DNA of 64,000 nucleotides from Maritimibacter fusiformis (GCF_008086115.1 NZ_VSIY01000005.1:1-64000); one strand, 5' to 3'. Numbered from the stretch's first letter, positions 12,302 through 21,839 are shown. The notes: a model not told the origin generated them from the sequence alone. A program made the numbers and translations.

Positions 12302-12433
12302 TCAGCCCAGGAGAGTGCCCAGCCAGGCCCCTGCGCAAAGCGCGAAGGCGATGGTCGCGACATAGAGCAGCCGGTCCCAGTTCAGGTTCATCAGAAGCGA
12401 AATGCCGCGATAGGAATGTTGAATCGTGTCCAT
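12302..12433 (-). CDS. 43-aa membrane peptide between rseP and bamA
   Basis: A short open frame, MDTIQHSYRGISLLMNLNWD followed by a hydrophobic stretch (RLLYVATIAFALCAGAWLGTLLG), so one predicted membrane segment at about residues 21-43 with the N-terminus probably cytoplasmic. It stands in the 424-bp space between rseP and bamA, same strand, in a cluster otherwise tightly packed. Coding is supported by the coherent amphipathic-then-hydrophobic layout, the in-frame stop exactly after the segment and GC-rich third positions; the ribosome site is weak. I do not recognise a function. A role with the envelope genes around it is a guess. Confidence 0.55.
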   Translation of the reverse strand: MDTIQHSYRGISLLMNLNWDRLLYVATIAFALCAGAWLGTLLG

Positions 12434-12546
12434 GACGAGCCGAGCCCCGTTTTGCCTGCGTATTCCGGCCAACCATGACGCGCGATTCTGGCGGCAAATT
12501 TACGGAAATGCGGCATTTTCGGGGCATGCCCCCGCCACGGGTCCGG

Positions 12547-13887
12547 CTATGGACAGAACAGATCGTTGGTGATCCCGAGCGCCATGATCGCCAGCACCAC
12601 CATCAGCCCGAACGTGGTCAGGATCGACAAGGCGCGCGGGCTGGGCGGGCGCCCGGCGATCGCTTCGAAAAGATGGAACATCAGATGACCGCCATCGAGC
12701 ACCGGGATCGGAAACAGGTTCAGAAGCCCCACCGCCGTCGACAGCACCGCGATGAACCAGATGAAACTGGCCGTGCCTTGTGAGGCCGCCGAGCCCGAGA
12801 CTTCGGCGATGCCGATCGGGCCGCGCAGGTTGCACGAGGAAATCGCGCCGGTGACCATGTGGTAGAGCCCCGAGATCGAGGCGTTGATGATATAGACCAC
12901 CTGCCCCACGCCGGCCTTGATGCCTTCGCCCACGCCCGGCATCCGGGTCGCGGGTTCGAAGATCAGACCGCCCGAGATGCCGATCAGCCAGCGGGTTTCG
13001 AACCCGCCGTCGTCAAGCGGCAGATCGACCCGGCGCGGCGTCAAGGCGACCTCGATCCTGTCGCCTGCCCGGTTGATGCCAAGGGTCATTTCGGCTCCGT
13101 CGCCCTCGGTCACGATGCGGCGCAGATCCTCGAAGGTGGCGATGGGCTGACCGTCCACGGTCTCGATCAGATCGCCCAGCTTCAGCCCGGCATCCTCGGC
13201 CGCCGATTGCGGCGACACGGCATCGACGAACGGTGGATAGGGATGGAGTGCGCTCAGCGTCACCTCGGTGCTGTCGCGGCGCACCGTCCAGTCCAGCGGG
13301 CTTTCGTCCGGCAGGCTGTCGACATAGCCCGCGAAGTCTTCGAGTTTCGGGGTCTCCTGCCCCGCGATGGCCAGGATCTCGTCGCCCGGCTCCAGCGTAC
13401 CCGCGATACCCGGCACCGGCTTGAGGTCGGCCACGGTCAGCGGGTCGGTGGCGACGCCGGCCCACATCGCCATACCGGCAAAGATCACCGCCGACAGGAC
13501 GAAATTCGACACCGGCCCCGCCACCACCGTCGCCGCGCGCGCCCAGAGCGGGGCGCCGTGCAGGGTCGAGCGGCGTTCGGCCTCGCTCATGTCCTTCAAT
13601 GCATCCTCGTCGGCGGACCCCGAGGCGGCGTTGGCATCGCCGTGAAAGCGCACGTAGCCGCCGACCGGAAAGGCCGCGATCTGCCAGCGGGTGCCGTGCC
13701 GGTCCATCCGGCTGGCCAGCACCGGCCCCATGCCGATCGAGAACACGTCCGCCTTGATGCCGGACCAGCGTCCGACCAGGTAGTGCCCCATCTCGTGAAT
13801 GAAGACGATGATGCTCAGCGCCACGATGAACGCGACGATGGTCAGCGCGAGGTTGCCGAACGACGGGATCAGCCCTGCCAGGTCCAA
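12547..13887 (-). CDS. rseP: RIP metalloprotease RseP (site-2 protease)
   Basis: 446 residues from a TTG at 13887; AAGGAGG stands 5 bases before it and no ATG lies near, so the TTG is well supported. Zinc site H31-E32-x-x-H35 (FIHEMGH) in the first membrane segment, PDZ domain(s) in the middle (GDLIETVDGQPIATFEDLR), and the second metal motif near the end (NLFPIPVLDGGH). RseP cuts membrane-bound anti-sigma factors and cleared signal peptides. 19 bp after dxr on the same strand. Confidence 0.94.
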   Translation of the reverse strand: MDLAGLIPSFGNLALTIVAFIVALSIIVFIHEMGHYLVGRWSGIKADVFSIGMGPVLASRMDRHGTRWQIAAFPVGGYVRFHGDANAASGSADEDALKDMSEAERRSTLHGAPLWARAATVVAGPVSNFVLSAVIFAGMAMWAGVATDPLTVADLKPVPGIAGTLEPGDEILAIAGQETPKLEDFAGYVDSLPDESPLDWTVRRDSTEVTLSALHPYPPFVDAVSPQSAAEDAGLKLGDLIETVDGQPIATFEDLRRIVTEGDGAEMTLGINRAGDRIEVALTPRRVDLPLDDGGFETRWLIGISGGLIFEPATRMPGVGEGIKAGVGQVVYIINASISGLYHMVTGAISSCNLRGPIGIAEVSGSAASQGTASFIWFIAVLSTAVGLLNLFPIPVLDGGHLMFHLFEAIAGRPPSPRALSILTTFGLMVVLAIMALGITNDLFCP

Positions 13888-13906
13888 ATCTGCCTCCTTG
13901 CCGGGT

Positions 13907-15079
13907 TCAAAGCCCGGTCGTGATGATCTCGCGTGCGGCCAGACGTGACATCTGGTCGGCCGCGCGCACGTTATCAAGTGTGATTGCGGCGTGGATGAGG
14001 CTTCGGTCGCCCGACATCCGGTCCAGAACCGCCTCGACCACGCCCGCCATGGCCATGAAGCCGATCCGCCCCTCGATGAAGGCGTCGAGCGCTTCTTCCT
14101 TGGCGGCGTTGAACACCGCTCCAGACAGACCGCCCTCATCCATCACCGCGCGCGCCAGCGCCAGCGCCGGATAGCGCGCCTCGTCCGGGGCGCGAAACTC
14201 CAACTGGCCGATCCGCGCCAGATCCAGCCGTTCGACCGGCAGCGCGCGGCGCGCGGGCCAGTTCAGCGCATAGCCGATGGCGTGGCGCATATCGGCGGGG
14301 CCGACATGCGCCATCAGCGCGCCGTCGTGAAAGCCAACCAGCGCATGCACCAGCGATTGCGGGTGCACCAGCACCTCGATCTTGTCCGGGTCCACGCCGA
14401 AAAACTCGCGCGTCTCTATCAATTCCAGCGCCTTGTTGAACATCGAGGCGGAATCGATGGTGATGCGCTGACCCATGTCCCAGTTCGGGTGGCACGACGC
14501 CTCGGCCAGCGTGGCGTTTGCAAGTCGCTCCAGCGGCCAGTCGCGAAATGCCCCGCCCGAGGCGGTGATGATGACCCGTTCGACCGCCGCGATATCCTCG
14601 CCCGTCAGCGCCTGGAACACCGCCGAATGCTCGCTGTCGACCGGCAGAAGCCGCGCGCCGTGCTGCTTCGCGGTCGCCAATACTAGCGGCCCGGCGGTGA
14701 CGAGGCTTTCCTTGTTGGCCAGCGCCAGCGTCGCGCCGGTCTCAAGCGCGGCCAGCCCCGGGGCCAGCCCGGCGGCCCCGACGATGGCGGACATCACCCA
14801 ATCGGCGGGTCGGCGCGCGGCCTCTTCGATTGCGATGGTGCCCGCCGCGGCCTCGATGCCGGTTCCAGCCAGCGCCGCGCGCAGGTCGGCAAGGTGGCTC
14901 TCGTGTGCGGTGACGGCGATATCGGCGTTGAGCGCCTTCGCCTGCTCAGCCAGCAGCGCCACGTTGCCGCCGCCGGTCAGCGCCACCACGTCGAAGGCGC
15001 CGGGATCGCGGGCAATCAGGTCGATGGTGGACGTGCCGATGGACCCGGTCGCCCCGAAGATCGAGATGCGACGTGTCAT
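13907..15079 (-). CDS. dxr: 1-deoxy-D-xylulose-5-phosphate reductoisomerase
   Basis: 390 residues. Makes methylerythritol phosphate, the committed step of the MEP isoprenoid route. NADPH loop GATGSIG at residues 9-15; LANKESLV; metal/substrate segment PVDSEHSAVFQ; ITASGGAFRDWP; HPNWDMGQRITIDSASMFNK; QSLVHALVGFHDG. Sits one base after cdsA and 19 bp before rseP, part of a long operon that supplies and uses undecaprenyl phosphate. Confidence 0.97.
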   Translation of the reverse strand: MTRRISIFGATGSIGTSTIDLIARDPGAFDVVALTGGGNVALLAEQAKALNADIAVTAHESHLADLRAALAGTGIEAAAGTIAIEEAARRPADWVMSAIVGAAGLAPGLAALETGATLALANKESLVTAGPLVLATAKQHGARLLPVDSEHSAVFQALTGEDIAAVERVIITASGGAFRDWPLERLANATLAEASCHPNWDMGQRITIDSASMFNKALELIETREFFGVDPDKIEVLVHPQSLVHALVGFHDGALMAHVGPADMRHAIGYALNWPARRALPVERLDLARIGQLEFRAPDEARYPALALARAVMDEGGLSGAVFNAAKEEALDAFIEGRIGFMAMAGVVEAVLDRMSGDRSLIHAAITLDNVRAADQMSRLAAREIITTGL

Positions 15080-15080
15080 C

Positions 15081-15863
15081 CTAGCCCCCGATCAGGCCGA
15101 GAAGCCGGGCCAGCGTCACCACCAGGGCCGCCCCCATCAGCGCGTCGAACCGGTCGAACACGCCGCCGTGGCCGGGGATCAGCGCCGAGAAATCCTTGAC
15201 GCCCTTGGAGCGTTTCAGCGCACTGGCCGCGATGTCGCCCATCTGCGAGGCAAAGGCGACCAGCACCGACAGCCAGATCACCCCGGTTCCGAGATAGGGC
15301 GCGAATATCGCCCCCACCAGCCCCGCCGCGACCCAGCCGCCGGCGGTGCCCGACCAGGTCTTTTTCGGGCTGATGCGGGGCCAGAACTTCGGCCCGCCAA
15401 CGGTGCGCCCGACGAAATAGCCCGCAACGTCACACGCCACCACCAGGGCCGCCAGCCAGATCACCGGCACCAGGCCCAGGCCGCGCAGATCGATCAGCCC
15501 CCAGGTCGCGACCATGATCCAGGCAAGGTAGTTGAACATCCGCAGCCGGTCGCCGCCGGGCGCTATGGCGGCGGCGGCCACCACCGGCACGCCGACCAGA
15601 AGCACGATCAGCACCCAGTCGGGGGCATAGCCGGAAAACAGGATCGCGGTGCCCGTGACAAAGCCGGTCGCAACCGGCATCAGCCCGCCGCCGAGATTGC
15701 ATATCCGCGCGATTTCCCAGCCGATCAGCCCGGCGGCGATGGCGGCGACATAGAGAAACACCACACCGCCCAGCCATACCGCACCGCCGCCGACGGCCAA
15801 GAGCACGATGGCCGAGATCACACGCGGGCCGAGGTCGCCCCATTTTGCCGAGGTCTCAGACAT
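15081..15863 (-). CDS. cdsA: Phosphatidate cytidylyltransferase
   Basis: 260 residues, hydrophobic, with about seven or eight membrane segments. Makes CDP-diacylglycerol from CTP and phosphatidate. The family signature is complete near the C-terminus: SALKRSKGVKDFSALIPGHG followed by GVFDRFD. The start ATG 15863 (MSETSAKWGDLG) overlaps the uppS end by 8 bases; longer starts lie within uppS and lack homology. Confidence 0.94.
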   Translation of the reverse strand: MSETSAKWGDLGPRVISAIVLLAVGGGAVWLGGVVFLYVAAIAAGLIGWEIARICNLGGGLMPVATGFVTGTAILFSGYAPDWVLIVLLVGVPVVAAAAIAPGGDRLRMFNYLAWIMVATWGLIDLRGLGLVPVIWLAALVVACDVAGYFVGRTVGGPKFWPRISPKKTWSGTAGGWVAAGLVGAIFAPYLGTGVIWLSVLVAFASQMGDIAASALKRSKGVKDFSALIPGHGGVFDRFDALMGAALVVTLARLLGLIGG

Positions 15864-16632
15864 TCGTTTGTTCCCTGACCGCGCCGAACCGGCGCTCGCG
15901 CCCGCAAAAACCCTTGATGATCCCGGCGAAGATCTCGGCACTGAAATCAGGCCAGAGCGTGTCGACGAACTCGTATTCCGAATAGGCCGACTGCCACAGC
16001 AGGAAATTGGAAATCCGCGCCTCGCCGGAGGTGCGGATCACCAGATCGGGGTCGGGCAGCACATGGGTGTCGAGATAGCGCGGCAGGGTTTCCTCGTTCA
16101 CCGTTTCGGGGTCGAGCCGGCCCGCCGCCACGTCCTGCGCCAGCCGCCTGGTGGCGCGGGCCACCTCGTCGCGCCCGCCGTAGTTCAGCGCGACCGTCAG
16201 ATGCACCAGGTCGTTGCCCGCGGTCACCGCCTCGAGCTCGTCCATCAGCTCCTGCAGCTTGCGGTCGAGCCGGAGCCGGTCGCCGATGAAGCGCACCCGG
16301 ATGCCGTTCTCGACAAGGGTACGCGCCTCTTTCGTAATGTAGCGGCGAAACAGGCTCATCAGCCCGGCCACCTCGGACTGGGTGCGCTTCCAGTTCTCGG
16401 TCGAAAAGGCGAAGATTGTAAGATACTTGACCCCAAGCTCGGGGCAGGCCTCGACAATCTCGCGGACCCTGCGCGCGCCTGCGTGATGACCGAACAGCCG
16501 CGGCCGCCCCCGGCTTTGTGCCCAGCGGCCGTTGCCGTCCATGATCACCGCCACATGGCGCGGCCCCGCATGGGCGCCGTCGGCACGCGCAGCGGCGACG
16601 GCGGTGGTGTCGGGGCCTTCAGGGGGGGTCAT
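15856..16632 (-). CDS. uppS: Undecaprenyl diphosphate synthase
   Basis: 258 residues. Extends farnesyl diphosphate to the C55 carrier for cell-wall synthesis. Visible motifs: VAVIMDGNGRWAQSRG with the catalytic Asp, GHHAGARRVREIV, FAFSTENWKR, ALNYGGRDE and the closing DLVIRTSGEARISNFLLWQ. The first 25 residues are a variable extension. Overlaps cdsA downstream; frr lies 29 bp upstream. Confidence 0.96.
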   Translation of the reverse strand: MTPPEGPDTTAVAAARADGAHAGPRHVAVIMDGNGRWAQSRGRPRLFGHHAGARRVREIVEACPELGVKYLTIFAFSTENWKRTQSEVAGLMSLFRRYITKEARTLVENGIRVRFIGDRLRLDRKLQELMDELEAVTAGNDLVHLTVALNYGGRDEVARATRRLAQDVAAGRLDPETVNEETLPRYLDTHVLPDPDLVIRTSGEARISNFLLWQSAYSEYEFVDTLWPDFSAEIFAGIIKGFCGRERRFGAVREQTNV

Positions 16633-16661
16633 ATGCTCTCCGTTCCGGGCACCAGACAGGA

Positions 16662-17222
16662 TCAGACCTGCATGATCTCTTCCTGCTTGTTCTCCAGCAT
16701 CCGGTCGATGTGGCCGACGTGTTTGTCGGTCAGCCCCTGAATCTCGTCATGCCAGAACTTCTGGTCGTCCTCGCTCATGCCGTCCTTGGCCTTTTTCAGC
16801 GCATCCATGCCGTGATGGCGCACGTTGCGCACCGCCACACGGGCGCTCTCGGCGTATTGCGCCGCGACCTTGGTCAACTCGCGCCGGCGTTCCTCGTTCA
16901 ACTCGGGGATCGGCAGCATGATGATTGTGCCGTTGGTCTGCGGGTTGATCCCCAGACCCGATTCCATGATCGCCTTTTCCACCTTCTGCACGAGGCTCCG
17001 GTCCCAGACGTTGATGGTGACCATGCGCGGCTCCGGCACGTTCACCGTGCCGACCTGGTTGATCGGCGTCATCGCACCGTAGGCGTCGACCTGGATCGGC
17101 TCGACCATCGTCGCCGAGGCCCGGCCGGTGCGCAGGCTCGCGAATTCCTGTTTGAGCGCGTCCAGCGCCCCCTTCATGCGTCGTTCAAGGTCGTCGAGAT
17201 CAATCTCAAACTCGTCAGCCAT
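16662..17222 (-). CDS. frr: Ribosome recycling factor
   Basis: 186 residues, the normal length. Splits post-termination ribosomes with EF-G. Shows [54 protein letters not shown] and [12 protein letters not shown]. Start ATG 17222 ([11 protein letters not shown]) with GAAGGG upstream. It follows pyrH by 132 bp in the conserved pyrH-frr-uppS order. Confidence 0.97.
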   Translation of the reverse strand: MADEFEIDLDDLERRMKGALDALKQEFASLRTGRASATMVEPIQVDAYGAMTPINQVGTVNVPEPRMVTINVWDRSLVQKVEKAIMESGLGINPQTNGTIIMLPIPELNEERRRELTKVAAQYAESARVAVRNVRHHGMDALKKAKDGMSEDDQKFWHDEIQGLTDKHVGHIDRMLENKQEEIMQV

Positions 17223-17354
17223 GGGTTTGCCCTTCTCGTTGCGGCACGCGTTCCGGGCCGGGTATACAGCCAGTTGCGCGCCGATGTATAGACGCCGGTG
17301 CCCCGGCGCGGTCAAATCCGTGATCCGGCCCCGGCTGAAGCCACCCGCGCCGGT

Positions 17355-18098
17355 TCAGCCCGAAACCGTGGTATAGGTGCCCTCGCCCGCGAGGATGCCG
17401 CGAAAGCCGCCCGGCTCATCCAGGCTGAAGACGATGATCGGCATCTTGTTGTCGCGCGCCAGCGCGATCGCCGAGGCGTCCATCACGCCGAGGCGTTTCG
17501 CCAGCGCCTCGTCATAGCTCACATGGTCGTAGCGCTTGGCATCGGGGAACTTGTTGGGGTCCTTGTCATAGACGCCGTCAACCTTGGTGCCCTTGAAAAT
17601 CGCCTCGCAGGTCATCTCGTTGGCGCGCAGGGTCGCCGCCGTGTCGGTGGTGAAATAGGGGTTGCCGGTGCCGGCGGCGAAGATCACGACCCGGCCCTTT
17701 TCAAGGTGCCGGACGGCGCGGCGGCGAATGTAGGGCTCGCAAACCTGGTCCATCGGAATGGCGCTGACCACGCGGGTGAAGACGCCCAGATCCTCCAGCG
17801 CCGACTGCATCGCCAGCGCGTTCATCACGGTGGCCAGCATCCCCATGTAGTCCGCAGTGGTGCGCTCCATCCCCTGGGCCGAGCCCTGCAGGCCGCGAAA
17901 GATGTTGCCGCCGCCGATCACCATGCAGATCTCGACGCCCATGTCGTGCACCGATTTGACTTCGTTGGCGATGCGCTGAACCGTCGGCGGATTGAGACCA
18001 TAGCCCTGGTCGCCCATCAGCGCCTCGCCCGAGATTTTCAGCATCACGCGCTTGTATTTCGGTTGCGGGTGCGCCGCCCCGGTCTCGGTGTCGTTCAT
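17355..18098 (-). CDS. pyrH: Uridylate kinase
   Basis: 247 residues. Phosphorylates UMP to UDP; a bacterial amino-acid-kinase-type enzyme. [21 protein letters not shown] marks the N-terminal phosphate loop, then [25 protein letters not shown] and [10 protein letters not shown]. The ATG at 18098 ([10 protein letters not shown]) begins the homologous part; the long open frame upstream runs antisense through miaA and is discarded. First gene of the pyrH-to-fabZ run; divergent from miaA with 111 bp between. Confidence 0.96.
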   Translation of the reverse strand: MNDTETGAAHPQPKYKRVMLKISGEALMGDQGYGLNPPTVQRIANEVKSVHDMGVEICMVIGGGNIFRGLQGSAQGMERTTADYMGMLATVMNALAMQSALEDLGVFTRVVSAIPMDQVCEPYIRRRAVRHLEKGRVVIFAAGTGNPYFTTDTAATLRANEMTCEAIFKGTKVDGVYDKDPNKFPDAKRYDHVSYDEALAKRLGVMDASAIALARDNKMPIIVFSLDEPGGFRGILAGEGTYTTVSG

Positions 18099-18209
18099 CG
18101 TCTTGCCCTGTTGTGCCGGTCGTGGTTCGCTGGCGGCAAAATGTCGGAAAAGCCGGGGCGGTTCAATGCGCGAATGCCCGGACGGCACAATTGCACGAAG
18201 GAACGCGCC

Positions 18210-19100
18210 TTGGACCTGGCGACCGAGACCTTTCCCGCCGACCGACCGGTGCTGATCGCCGGGCCGACCGCCTCGGGCAAGTCGGCGCTGGCGCTTCGCA
18301 TCGCGCAGCGCCACGGCGGGGTGATCGTGAACGCCGATGCGCTCCAGGTGTTTTCCAACTGGCGCATCCTGACCGCGCGCCCCTCGCCCGACGAAGTAGC
18401 GGTCGCGCCGCATCTGCTCTACGGCCATGTGCCGGGGGATATGCCGTATTCCGTGGGCCAATGGCTGCGCGAGCTTGCCCCGATCCTCGACGGGCCGCAG
18501 CGCCCGATCATCGTCGGCGGCACAGGGCTCTATTTCAGCGCCTTGACCGAGGGGCTGGCGGATATTCCCCCGACCCCGCCCGATCTGCGCGCCGAGGCCG
18601 ACGCCCGCGTGGCCGCGCACGGCGCCGAGGCGCTTCTGGCCGATCTCGACCCGGCCACCCTGGCCCGGATCGACACGCAAAACCCGATGCGGGTGCAGCG
18701 CGCCTGGGAGGTGATGCGCACCACCGGGCGTGGGTTGGCGGACTGGCAGGACGACACGCCGCCGCCGCTGCTCGCGCCGGATCGGGCGACAAGGCTGGTG
18801 CTGGACGCGCCGCGCGACTGGCTGATTGCCCGGATCGAACGGCGGTTCGACGCGATGCTGGCCGCCGGGGCGCTGGACGAGGCGCGCGCCAACCTCGACG
18901 GCTGGTCGGACACCCTGCCCTCGGCCAAGGCGATCGGCGCGCAGGAGCTCGTGGCGCATGTCAAAGGCGAGATCTCCCTGGCCGAAGCCCGCGCGCGCGC
19001 GATTGTCGCGTCGCGGCAATACGCCAAGCGTCAGCGCACCTGGTTTCGCGCCCGGATGGGCGGTTGGACCCGGCTGCCGCAGGGGCCGGACGCGGGCTGA
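18210..19100 (+). CDS. miaA: tRNA dimethylallyltransferase MiaA
   Basis: 296 residues from a TTG at 18210, chosen because AAGGA stands 7-11 bases upstream and homology begins soon after; ATG codons at 18174 and 18141 are alternatives that would add 12 or 23 residues. MiaA adds an isopentenyl group to A37 of tRNAs reading UNN codons. P-loop [12 protein letters not shown] near residue 15; the usual DS(M)Q is DALQVF here (DADSMQ in many relatives), [24 protein letters not shown] and [12 protein letters not shown]. Confidence 0.93.
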   Translation: MDLATETFPADRPVLIAGPTASGKSALALRIAQRHGGVIVNADALQVFSNWRILTARPSPDEVAVAPHLLYGHVPGDMPYSVGQWLRELAPILDGPQRPIIVGGTGLYFSALTEGLADIPPTPPDLRAEADARVAAHGAEALLADLDPATLARIDTQNPMRVQRAWEVMRTTGRGLADWQDDTPPPLLAPDRATRLVLDAPRDWLIARIERRFDAMLAAGALDEARANLDGWSDTLPSAKAIGAQELVAHVKGEISLAEARARAIVASRQYAKRQRTWFRARMGGWTRLPQGPDAG

Positions 19101-19167
19101 ATCCGCCCGAACCGGCGATTGCGAAAACCGGCGAATTGACCGAATCAAACCACCACCCCAATCCGTC

Positions 19168-19196
19168 GCCGCCGGCGATACGCGCTCGCCGGCGGC
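19168..19196 (+). terminator. Hairpin after miaA, possible terminator
   Basis: Perfect 11-bp stem, GCCGCCGGCGA with TCGCCGGCGGC, loop of 7, followed by agattt. Position 68 bp after the miaA stop suits a terminator, but the T-run is weak. Confidence 0.4.
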
Positions 19197-19448
19197 AGAT
19201 TTCGCGCCGCGTGACTGCAGTTGGCACCGGAATCGACCACGTCCAAGGCCGATGACGCCAAGGCGAGAGAGCCGGATTCCGTAGAAATCTCAATGGTTAC
19301 GGCGGCTTGCTGCATGTGCACCAACCGCATGCTCGACCCCGGCCAAAGCCCCTCCCCGACCCTTGCGAATTCCTGCGCATGGCCATGTCTGCCCCGCTCC
19401 GCTGCCAGCGAGGCGTGACACTTCTGCGACAGTTGCCATCCGATTCGC

Positions 19449-19483
19449 GTTATCCACAGGAAAGCCCGCAGCTTGTGGATAAC
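19449..19483. promoter_or_regulatory. Inverted pair of perfect DnaA boxes
   Basis: TTATCCACA (19450-19458) and its reverse complement TGTGGATAA (19474-19482) are both exact matches to the strongest DnaA box. Adding the flanking G/C gives a 10-bp inverted repeat with a 15-bp spacer. No AT-rich unwinding region, further boxes or replication genes (dnaA, hemE, parAB) are present, so a DnaA-controlled promoter or titration site is more likely than an origin. The next gene, 85 bp downstream, is an AraC-type regulator. Confidence 0.55.
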
Positions 19484-19567
19484 CGGGGGCGACAGAATGG
19501 TCGAAATCGGCTAATCACGAAGTCGTGCGCCTAGACGCAAACGACTTTCAGGGACAGCTGCCGCGCC

Positions 19568-20374
19568 ATGCAACAACAAAAATCGCTCGTTTCTCCATTC
19601 CGTGTCCTTCCTCTTGCGCGACTGGCGAAAGGCGGGCGCTGGCGGACCGAAGCGATGCGCAGTTACGGCGCGCCGGTGCTGTTGTGGTTCACCCGTGGCC
19701 AGGGCCGAATCACGATGAACGGCCGCACTTCGGGCTATACCGCGCATAACGCGGTGTTCATCCCCGCCGGCACCATGCACGGGTTCGAGATGAATTCGAC
19801 GGTGCACGGCATGATCGTGGTGTTTCCCGCCGGGGTCGAGGAGCAGTTGTCGCTGCCCGACGATCCGGTGCACCTGCGCCTCACCGATGCCGAGCAGCAT
19901 ATCGAGCTCAACCGCCTGATCGACGCGATCCAGACCGAGCTTGAAAACGGCGCCACCGCGTCCGACCGCGCGCTCCTTTCGCATGCCGGCCTGCTGTCGG
20001 TGTGGATCGAGCGCCAGATGCGCGGCCATGAAGTGGAAGAACCGCGCGAGGATGCCTCGGTGCGTCTCGCCGCCGCCTTCACCTCGCTGGTCGAGCAGGA
20101 TTTCCACTCGCCCAAGACGGTGCGCGACTATGCCAAGACGCTGGGCGTGACGCCGACCCATCTCAGCCGGGTCTGCAACAAGGCCTGCGGCCGTCCGGCC
20201 AGCGCGATCCTGGCAGACCGGGTGCATTACGAAGCCCGCCGCCTGCTGACCGAAACCCATATGCCGGTGAAGGATATCGCCCGCGCGTTGGGCTTCGCCT
20301 CGCCGGCCTATTTCACCCGCGCGTTCACCCAGCACACCGGCCGCACGCCCTCGGCCTTCCGCCGCGGCAGCTGA
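19568..20374 (+). CDS. AraC-family transcriptional regulator with cupin domain
   Basis: 268 residues. The N-terminal part (about 1-100) is a cupin-like sensing domain (VLLWFTRGQGRITMNG..., VFIPAGTMHGFEM). The C-terminal 100 residues form two helix-turn-helix units: VRDYAKTLGVTPTHLSRVCN and VKDIARALGFASPAYFTRAF, followed by the AraC closing motif HTGRTPSAFRR. The ligand and target genes cannot be read from the sequence. It is transcribed toward a converging lytic transglycosylase. The upstream DnaA-box pair suggests its expression could follow the replication cycle (inference). Confidence 0.9.
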   Translation: MQQQKSLVSPFRVLPLARLAKGGRWRTEAMRSYGAPVLLWFTRGQGRITMNGRTSGYTAHNAVFIPAGTMHGFEMNSTVHGMIVVFPAGVEEQLSLPDDPVHLRLTDAEQHIELNRLIDAIQTELENGATASDRALLSHAGLLSVWIERQMRGHEVEEPREDASVRLAAAFTSLVEQDFHSPKTVRDYAKTLGVTPTHLSRVCNKACGRPASAILADRVHYEARRLLTETHMPVKDIARALGFASPAYFTRAFTQHTGRTPSAFRRGS

Positions 20375-20400
20375 GCGGGGGCGCATCGCGCACACTCGGC

Positions 20401-20420
20401 AAAAACCCGGCGCCTCGGGT
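20401..20420 (-). terminator. Weak terminator after lytic transglycosylase
   Basis: Minus strand: ACCCG-AGGCGC-CGGGT then five T. The stem is only 5 bp, but its position, 48 bp past the stop at 20468, is suitable. Confidence 0.4.
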
Positions 20421-20467
20421 CTCAGTCAGAAAAATTATTGGAAACAGGGGCTTACCCCCGGGGTACC

Positions 20468-21049
20468 TCAGCTTCCGAGGATCGCCACGACATAGCCCTG
20501 GGTCTCGGCATAGGGCGGCACGCCCTCGTGTTTCGCCACCGCTTCCGGCCCGGCGTTATAGGCGGCAAGCGCCAGTCGCCAGGATTTGAACCGGTCGTAT
20601 TGCTGCCTGAGATAGCGTGCGCCGCCGTCGAGGTTGTCGAGCGGATCGGTCGCGTCCACCCCCAGCCGCGCCGCCGTGTCGGGCATGAGCTGCGCAAGCC
20701 CGAGCGCACCCTTGTGGCTGACCGCCGACGGGTTCCAACCCGATTCCTGCTGCACGAGGCGCAAGAACAGGTTCTCGGGGATGCCGTGCTTGCGCGCAGC
20801 GGCCCGTGCGGGCTCGAGGTACTGGCCCCGGTAAGACCCGGTGAACGGCGGGATCGCGCCCCCGGCTTCGGGCGCATAGGTCGGCGTCAGGCGCACCGAT
20901 CCGCGGTATTGATCCGCCGCGCGTCCGTCCAGAACCTTGAGTGCCGCCGCAAAGCCCGCGCCGCCGGAGGACGAAAACAGCGTTTCGGCCGATCCGGGCA
21001 GGGCGCCAGCCAGCATCAGTGCCGTTGAGAGCAGCATCGCCTGTCGCAT
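20468..21049 (-). CDS. Lytic transglycosylase, SLT domain (secreted)
   Basis: 193 residues with an N-terminal signal peptide ([21 protein letters not shown]). The C-terminal 110 residues are the soluble lytic transglycosylase fold: catalytic Glu102 in [12 protein letters not shown], then [19 protein letters not shown], and [20 protein letters not shown] before PYAETQGYV. Such enzymes cleave glycan strands with formation of 1,6-anhydro-muramic ends. Start ATG 21049 was chosen because it opens the signal peptide and follows a GGGGGA tract. Divergent from ssb. Confidence 0.9.
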   Translation of the reverse strand: MRQAMLLSTALMLAGALPGSAETLFSSSGGAGFAAALKVLDGRAADQYRGSVRLTPTYAPEAGGAIPPFTGSYRGQYLEPARAAARKHGIPENLFLRLVQQESGWNPSAVSHKGALGLAQLMPDTAARLGVDATDPLDNLDGGARYLRQQYDRFKSWRLALAAYNAGPEAVAKHEGVPPYAETQGYVVAILGS

Positions 21050-21246
21050 CACATTCCCCCGGTTCCGTCGCGGCCCATTCGTCCCGCCAAGTCGACCGGG
21101 ACAGTCTAGCGCAATTCGCGCGACGCTTCCAGAGGCGGGTGCGCGCACGGGAAATGCAGACCCGCGCGCGGGAATTTAACCTTTCCTTCACCGTGATCGG
21201 GTGTTGTAAGCATGGAAACGATTTCAACGGATTCGGGAGCTTCGTC

Positions 21247-21738
21247 ATGGCTGGGTCGGTCAACAAGGTCATTCTCATCGGCAACCTGGGCGCCGACCCG
21301 GAAGTGCGCAATTTCCCCTCAGGCGGCAAGGTCTGCAACCTCAGGCTGGCAACGTCGGAGACGTGGAAAGACCGCAACACCGGCGAACGGCGCGAACGCA
21401 CCGAATGGCACCGGGTCTCGATCTACTCCGAACCGCTGGTCCGCGTGGCCGAGCAATATCTGCGCAAAGGCTCGAAAGTCTACATCGAGGGTCAGCTCGA
21501 AACCCGCAAGTGGCAGGACCAATCGGGGCAGGACCGCTATACCACCGAGGTCGCATTGCGGCCCTATCGCAGCGAGCTGACGATGCTTGACGGGCGCAGC
21601 GGTGGCGGTGGCGGCGACGATTTTGGCGGCGGCGGCAGTGGTGACGACTACGGCGGCGGCGGATACGGTGGTGGCGGTGGCGATCGCGGCCCGGCCCCGG
21701 CCGGCGGCGGCGGATTCGACGACGAGATCCCATTCTGA
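21247..21738 (+). CDS. ssb: Single-stranded DNA-binding protein
   Basis: 163 residues. OB fold (about 1-110: [57 protein letters not shown]), a flexible linker that is almost pure Gly/Asp (about residues 118-155), and the universal acidic tip DDEIPF that docks SSB partners such as RecG. In many bacteria ssb neighbours uvrA; here the two are 21 kb apart. I found no LexA box in the upstream 200 bp. Confidence 0.97.
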   Translation: MAGSVNKVILIGNLGADPEVRNFPSGGKVCNLRLATSETWKDRNTGERRERTEWHRVSIYSEPLVRVAEQYLRKGSKVYIEGQLETRKWQDQSGQDRYTTEVALRPYRSELTMLDGRSGGGGGDDFGGGGSGDDYGGGGYGGGGGDRGPAPAGGGGFDDEIPF

Positions 21739-21839
21739 GCCGCCCCCCGGCCCTTTGTCGCGGGGCTTGAGACAGCCTGCGCCCGACCACATCTGAAGAA
21801 GGCGCGCCGCGTCGGGCGCGTCTCAAACGCGGGGGCGTC

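Larger units (their letters stand above)
19101..19567. other. 467-bp intergenic region between miaA and AraC gene
   Basis: The longest gene-free stretch in the window. It holds an 11-bp hairpin just after miaA and an inverted pair of perfect DnaA boxes nearer the AraC-type gene. A 52-codon open frame (19379-19534) crosses the boxes but has no ribosome site or protein-like features, so I do not call it. Confidence 0.7.

Noticed and set aside
12522..12533. GGGGCATGCCCC palindrome after rseP as a terminator
   Set aside because: No loop and no T-run; rseP may read through toward bamA.
19379..19534. 52-codon open frame across the DnaA boxes
   Set aside because: No ribosome site, Arg/Gln-rich without structure, and it covers a regulatory repeat.
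19101..19567. Possible replication origin
   Set aside because: Only two DnaA boxes, no AT-rich unwinding element and none of dnaA, hemE, gidA or parAB nearby.
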